A stretch of DNA of 64,000 nucleotides, from contig NC_082601.1 of NCBI RefSeq assembly GCF_030936135.1, forward strand, positions 45,080,171 through 45,144,170. The letters run 5' to 3'. Below the pieces are notes generated by a model, which did not search any database, had not been told where the DNA came from, and saw only the letters and a program-made list of their open reading frames with translations. Positions 62,801-64,000 of the stretch are shown here, in pieces. Source of the stretch: Gavia stellata (Eukaryota; Chordata; Aves; Gaviiformes; Gaviidae). Position numbers and translations under genes: made by a program. Each line of letters begins with the position of its first letter. Position 1 is the stretch's first letter.

Positions 62801-63623
62801 AGTACATAAATGCCTTTAATAGATTGCTGTGAATTTAAATATCGTTGCTACACAAAGTGGTATTCTGAAGGTCTGCGTTTGATCTTTCCACGTTACCTGA
62901 CAAAGCAGTTTAGTTCAGTAGTTTGCCTGCAAATGAAAATGTCTAAAACCTGGTATACAAATTCTGGCACAAGGTTGGAGCCTGGTGCATTTGTGGGTCA
63001 AATCCCTGCCATTTTTCTTAACTTCTGCCTGCAGTCCATGTTTGGATCTGGGTGACTCGAGGGTTGGATGCTGCTTTAATTTCCCAAAGGTTAAGCCTTT
63101 TTTAGTATACCACCACTCTGAATTTACATTTGGAAAAGGGTTAGCATTTTTCTTCAGGTTTTAAAAGGCTCTCATTCTGCTCCTAAGATATGAATAAGTA
63201 ACACAAGGAAATACTTGACTGGTAATGGTCTCGATCTTGATTTGACACTTGGCTCGAAAACAGTGTGTAACTACACATTTCAAAATAGTGCCAAGAGGAT
63301 AAAAATTACCATGTAGCGGTTTTGACTTTTCATCTTTATTTTAAGGATCTAGAATTGATGCTAGGAATTTTTTACACTATTGAACATTTAGAACTTCATG
63401 CTCTGAATTCAAGACCATATTCACCCATTAATCATATACGTGTTTCTATGATTGATTAGAATCCCCCAAATTTCCTTCGTTTGGCTAAAGAGTATTTTGA
63501 TGATTCTAATGATTCACAGGTATTAGAACAGCATTACTGGAATCCGAGGAACATACATGCCCAGCGGGTAATCACACAGATGTTTCTCCTGATGCTTTAA
63601 TCGCCAACCAGTTCCTATGCAAG
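56808..63623 (+). pseudogene. RBBP6: Intron-containing, decaying copy of RBBP6 (DWNN domain and end of RING)
   Basis: RBBP6 is a RING-type ubiquitin ligase acting in p53 control and mRNA 3' processing. Exon 1, 56808-56973, encodes the ubiquitin-like DWNN domain (LNYDAVTFDGLHISLCNLK). Exon 2, 59264-59363, continues it (SSTVIVRRI, then GGVKATSKTYV). Exon 3, 62046-62082, has SRTEPVSG. A fourth, 63520-63623, encodes the RING end (RTALLESEEHTCP, then DVSPDALIANQFL). Defects: the start codon is ACG (56808-56810) where ATG is expected; the donor after exon 2 is GAAAGT in place of GTAAGT; exons for the CCHC knuckle and first RING half are missing between 62.1 and 63.5 kb; and the RING motif reads CPAG where CPTC is normal, losing a zinc ligand. 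There are many amino-acid changes but no stop in the exons. It is a duplicate made at DNA level; the 3' part is outside the window or lost. Confidence 0.88.
62083..62142 (+). other. Alternative terminal extension of RBBP6 exon 3 (short DWNN isoform)
   Basis: Reading through the exon-3 donor gives AVCKNTISDFF and a stop at 62140-62142. The human short RBBP6 isoform (DWNN only, about 118 residues) ends with a very similar AVCKNTIS-type tail produced in the same way. So this intron start is ancestral coding sequence of the short isoform. Confidence 0.6.
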
Positions 63624-64000
63624 GTAACACGATGACTTTTACGTCAACTGTAAGAAAAGGCTATTTGTAAAAAGCTGAAAGGGAAGAAAATATTAATATA
63701 AATCTCCTTCAGCAAGGCTGAGTTGAATAAGGCTAAATTCACTGTTCAAATACATTCTCTGTTGTTACAGAAGCTTACAGTTAAGAGACAACCTGGCAAG
63801 TTCAGGTCACACTTTTGTTTAACACGATTGCCTCACTTTCAAGTTCAGAGCTAACACTGAAGTACTTTAAATACAGATACTCTGAGTTACCCATCATTAA
63901 TATCAGAGTTTAATGTGATGTATTCATAGATCTGTATGGTGATTTATTTTAGGCTTGGTAGCATTTACAGGAATACACAAGGAATTTTACTCTGCAGGCT
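63624..64000. other. Sequence after the last RBBP6-like exon
   Basis: No further exon is recognised before the window ends. Confidence 0.4.

Overview
The window is nuclear DNA from a bird, most likely a neoavian and perhaps a songbird. It contains vertebrate genes with GT-AG introns, a CR1 LINE tail, and several avian-type endogenous retrovirus (ERV) LTRs. One of these is a complete solo LTR whose ends look like a family I associate with neoavian birds. CpG islands and GC-rich minisatellites are dense. There are no prokaryotic features.

The layout is a mosaic of gene pieces whose usual homes are on different chromosomes in other vertebrates. From left to right: an ERV LTR cut by the window edge (1-391); four decayed exons of the kinase gene MAP4K3 on the minus strand (2999-3871); a GC-rich minisatellite block (4317-4957) next to an inverted LTR (5078-5725); the first six coding exons of EXOC7 on the minus strand, intact but without the rest of the gene (11191-16348), with an NRF1/YY1-type promoter; a complete, intact FOXJ1 gene on the minus strand (21053-25157), whose intron holds a 0.6-kb GAAA tract; two LTRs of different families (about 26.7-27.5 kb and 28424-28960); a second copy of the GC-rich block (29520-30045); a 19-bp minisatellite (about 30230-30690); and a 12-kb composite satellite (about 31200-43535) with about 20 higher-order units.

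The satellite runs directly into a decayed gammaretrovirus-like provirus (43535-49933: gag 3' end, pro, pol, env, start of the 3' LTR). A second, complete solo LTR with a perfect 5-bp target duplication is nested inside it. Further right are a candidate orphan exon, a CpG island with two identical RFX X-boxes, a CR1 fragment, two opposed ERV fragments, a minisatellite, and a decaying intron-containing copy of the DWNN/RING gene RBBP6 (56808-63623). That copy has lost its start codon, a splice donor, its middle exons and a RING cysteine.

The EXOC7-FOXJ1 order, orientation and intactness match the ancestral locus, but RNF157, the expected next neighbour, is absent. MAP4K3 and RBBP6 pieces sit alongside them with introns retained, so they arose by DNA-level duplication and not by retroposition. 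Intact FOXJ1, half an EXOC7, decaying duplicates, dense ERVs and a novel satellite together are what a germline-restricted chromosome, a W chromosome or a similar duplication-prone non-recombining region would look like. That placement is inference; a chimaeric assembly must also be excluded.
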